NCBI GenBank assembly: GCA_014846205.1
Contig: RKAY01000021.1
Coordinates: 1 to 6,732, forward strand
DNA length: 6,732 bases
Reading direction: 5' to 3'
Origin: Collinsella aerofaciens
Lineage (GTDB): Bacteria > Actinomycetota > Coriobacteriia > Coriobacteriales > Coriobacteriaceae
The position numbers and the translations under genes are program-made. Positions 5,355 to 6,732 of this stretch are shown in pieces. Positions within the stretch are counted from its first letter, which is position 1. Every line of letters begins with the position of its first letter. The notes below the pieces were generated by a model. The model did not search any database. It was given only the letters and a program-made list of their open reading frames with translations, and was not told the origin of the DNA.

Positions 5355-5366
5355 GATAAGGGTGGC

Positions 5367-6732
5367 CTAGCGCAGGGAGCGCAGGCCGCCGGCTTCCTTG
5401 TCGAGCACCGTAAAGCGCACGGCATCCAGGTGCTCCAAGATGCTGATCGCACGCTTGCGCGACACACCCAGGGCCTCGCGCAGCACGCTCGTGGTGGCGG
5501 CGCCACCGGCATCGGCGATGGCGGCGGCAACAAGCTCGCGCGCATGGGCCTCGGCAGCAGCGGACAGGGCAACGTCGCGCTCAATCTTTACGATGGAACG
5601 GTTGAGCGAAAGCTCGCGCAGGGCACGCGTCATGGTGTCGCGATCGAGCTGCAGTTGCTCGCCCACCTCGGGCAACGTCGGTGCATCGAGGCCGGCTTCG
5701 TCCAGCAAGGAAACGATGCGCTCGCAAGCCTCGTGCACCACGCGCGCCGCGGCGGCAGCGGAGTGCGGGTCGAACACTTCGGCGCCCTCGGCGGCGCAAA
5801 CGCCACGCGAGCAGCCCTCGGCAATCAGAGCCGCGGCAACGTCTTCATCAGCAGCAGGCCACGCAGCATGGGCAACGGCGCCGGGCGTAAAGCCCGTCTC
5901 CTTGGGAGACGCCGCATGCATGGCTGACAGGGTCGCCGCCAGTGCATCCATCGCGGCGTCGAGCACCACGGCGTCCGCCAAGAGGTCCGAATCACCCACG
6001 ACAAGCTTGCGAACGGAGCCCTGCGCCACCAGCCCGCGCAGTGCGGCATCGACCTCGCCGACACCAAGATCCAAAGCCTCGGCAACATCAACCACCGTAA
6101 CCGGCAGCGTCTGCAACGCTAGCCAAGCGCCCACACCGCCCGCGATATCGCCGGACTCAAGCGCCGCAAACAGTGCGCGCTCGCCGGCAGAAAGCTCGCG
6201 CGAGCGACGGCAGCGCGAAAGCAGCACGCGCCCGCCGCCGATGAGCATAACGGGCGAATACGACAGCACCACGGCATGGTCTCCGGCACACAGCGGCAGC
6301 GGCTCCTCCAGGCGCACCTGCACGGTACGGGTCTCGCCCACCGCCATGGGGGCCTCGCCCTCCAAAAGCATGATGCGGCCGACGACCTCGGCCGTGCCGG
6401 CCATCACATGCACGCGCGCGCCCGACTCGAGCACGCGCGGCTTGGTGCCCTCGCGGCCCAGGTAGGTGAACGTCATCATAAAGCGCAACGTCTGACCAAA
6501 GCGGCCCGCCACGCCCAGCATCTCGCCACGGTCAAGCGCCGCGACACCGTCGCCAACCAGGTTGAGCGCCACACGCTGACCGGCCAACGCCTGCGGCGTA
6601 TCGCCATGCACCTGAATCCCACGCACACGACAGACCGTACGCGACGGCAAAGCCATCAACTCGTCGCCCACCGCAACCGGCGCATCGTGCAGCGTTCCCG
6701 TCACGACAGTGCCGGCACCCTTGATCGTAAAG
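5367..6732 (-). CDS. selB: Selenocysteine-specific elongation factor SelB (C-terminal part; start is off the right edge)
   Basis: SelB is a GTPase that binds Sec-tRNA-Sec and the SECIS hairpin and delivers selenocysteine at UGA. The last 454 residues are visible, out of a usual total of a little over 600. The visible part opens in the EF-Tu-like domain II (FTIKGAGTVVTGTL), continues through domain III, which ends with SPVMLIGGGRVL as in SelB/EF-Tu relatives, and then has the winged-helix region. The final module contains SRKRAISILEHLD from about 31 residues before the end, matching the fourth winged helix that grips the SECIS RNA. The N-terminal GTPase domain with its G motifs is beyond the edge, so intactness cannot be checked. 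Stop is TAG. It reads toward tRNA-Sec, but 442 bases of palindromic repeats lie between. selA or selD could lie further upstream. Confidence 0.96.
   Translation of the reverse strand, partial: FTIKGAGTVVTGTLHDAPVAVGDELMALPSRTVCRVRGIQVHGDTPQALAGQRVALNLVGDGVAALDRGEMLGVAGRFGQTLRFMMTFTYLGREGTKPRVLESGARVHVMAGTAEVVGRIMLLEGEAPMAVGETRTVQVRLEEPLPLCAGDHAVVLSYSPVMLIGGGRVLLSRCRRSRELSAGERALFAALESGDIAGGVGAWLALQTLPVTVVDVAEALDLGVGEVDAALRGLVAQGSVRKLVVGDSDLLADAVVLDAAMDALAATLSAMHAASPKETGFTPGAVAHAAWPAADEDVAAALIAEGCSRGVCAAEGAEVFDPHSAAAAARVVHEACERIVSLLDEAGLDAPTLPEVGEQLQLDRDTMTRALRELSLNRSIVKIERDVALSAAAEAHARELVAAAIADAGGAATTSVLREALGVSRKRAISILEHLDAVRFTVLDKEAGGLRSLR

Larger units (their letters stand above)
4925..5366. 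other. Gene-free stretch between selB and tRNA-Sec, filled with palindromes
   Basis: No convincing coding frame is present in these 442 bases. They hold four inverted repeats, listed separately (4959-5060, 5074-5235, 5258-5281, 5288-5354), with gaps of only 6 to 22 bases between them, and the tRNA-Sec promoter near 4940. I see no transposase gene and no obvious target-site duplication. Confidence 0.8.

Noticed and set aside
3630..5366. Possible in-frame UGA (selenocysteine) codons in the visible genes
   Set aside because: The genes end in TAG or TAA with complete families, and I found no reading frame that needs a UGA read-through to make sense. The selenoprotein served by this machinery is probably elsewhere.
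4925..5366. CRISPR array in the repeat-rich gap
   Set aside because: The repeats are inverted pairs of four different sequences, not regularly spaced direct repeats with spacers.
5398..6465. Ser/Thr-rich 355-codon plus-strand frame opposite selB
   Set aside because: The composition is typical of an antisense reading of an Ala/Leu/Glu-rich gene; selB is clear from its domain II, domain III and winged-helix motifs.

Overview
The window looks like a stretch of a high-GC actinomycete chromosome. The gene set (fused 2Fe-2S/molybdopterin hydroxylase, GdhA, DUF3343 protein, MobA, tRNA-Sec, SelB), the GC-rich codon use and the palindromic intergenic repeats fit a gut anaerobe of the Coriobacteriia, most likely Collinsella or a close relative. 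The genus is an inference from gene content and style, not from a marker gene. Every supported gene is on the minus strand, so transcription runs from high to low coordinates.

Reading in the direction of transcription: (1) 6732-5367 is the C-terminal two thirds of selB, the selenocysteine-specific elongation factor; its GTPase domain is beyond the right edge. (2) 5366-4925 is a 442-base gene-free stretch almost filled by four palindromic elements packed end to end. (3) 4924-4828 is the selenocysteine tRNA (selC, anticodon UCA), with an extended -10 promoter and its own hairpin terminator. (4) 4673-4041 is mobA (molybdenum cofactor guanylyltransferase), followed after 15 bases by (5) 4025-3630, a DUF3343 protein with an unusual cysteine-rich N-terminus. 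A REP-like hairpin closes this pair. (6) 3373-2018 is gdhA (NADP-type glutamate dehydrogenase) with a strong Shine-Dalgarno and a clear intrinsic terminator. (7) 1896-982 is the FAD subunit and 982-1 the fused 2Fe-2S/molybdopterin subunit (start only) of a xanthine dehydrogenase-family hydroxylase. The two genes overlap by one base, in the pattern TAATG.

The theme is selenium and molybdenum. selB and selC serve UGA recoding as selenocysteine. mobA supplies dinucleotide molybdenum cofactor, of the kind used by selenocysteine or cysteine formate dehydrogenases. The DUF3343 protein belongs to a family discussed as a possible selenium/sulfur carrier. The hydroxylase resembles enzymes that, in selenium-using anaerobes, can carry a labile selenium on the Mo cofactor. 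Whether this particular hydroxylase is selenium-dependent cannot be read from the visible part. gdhA has its own signals and is probably an unrelated neighbour. The least explained parts are the four-palindrome block between selB and selC and the cysteine-rich head on the DUF3343 protein.
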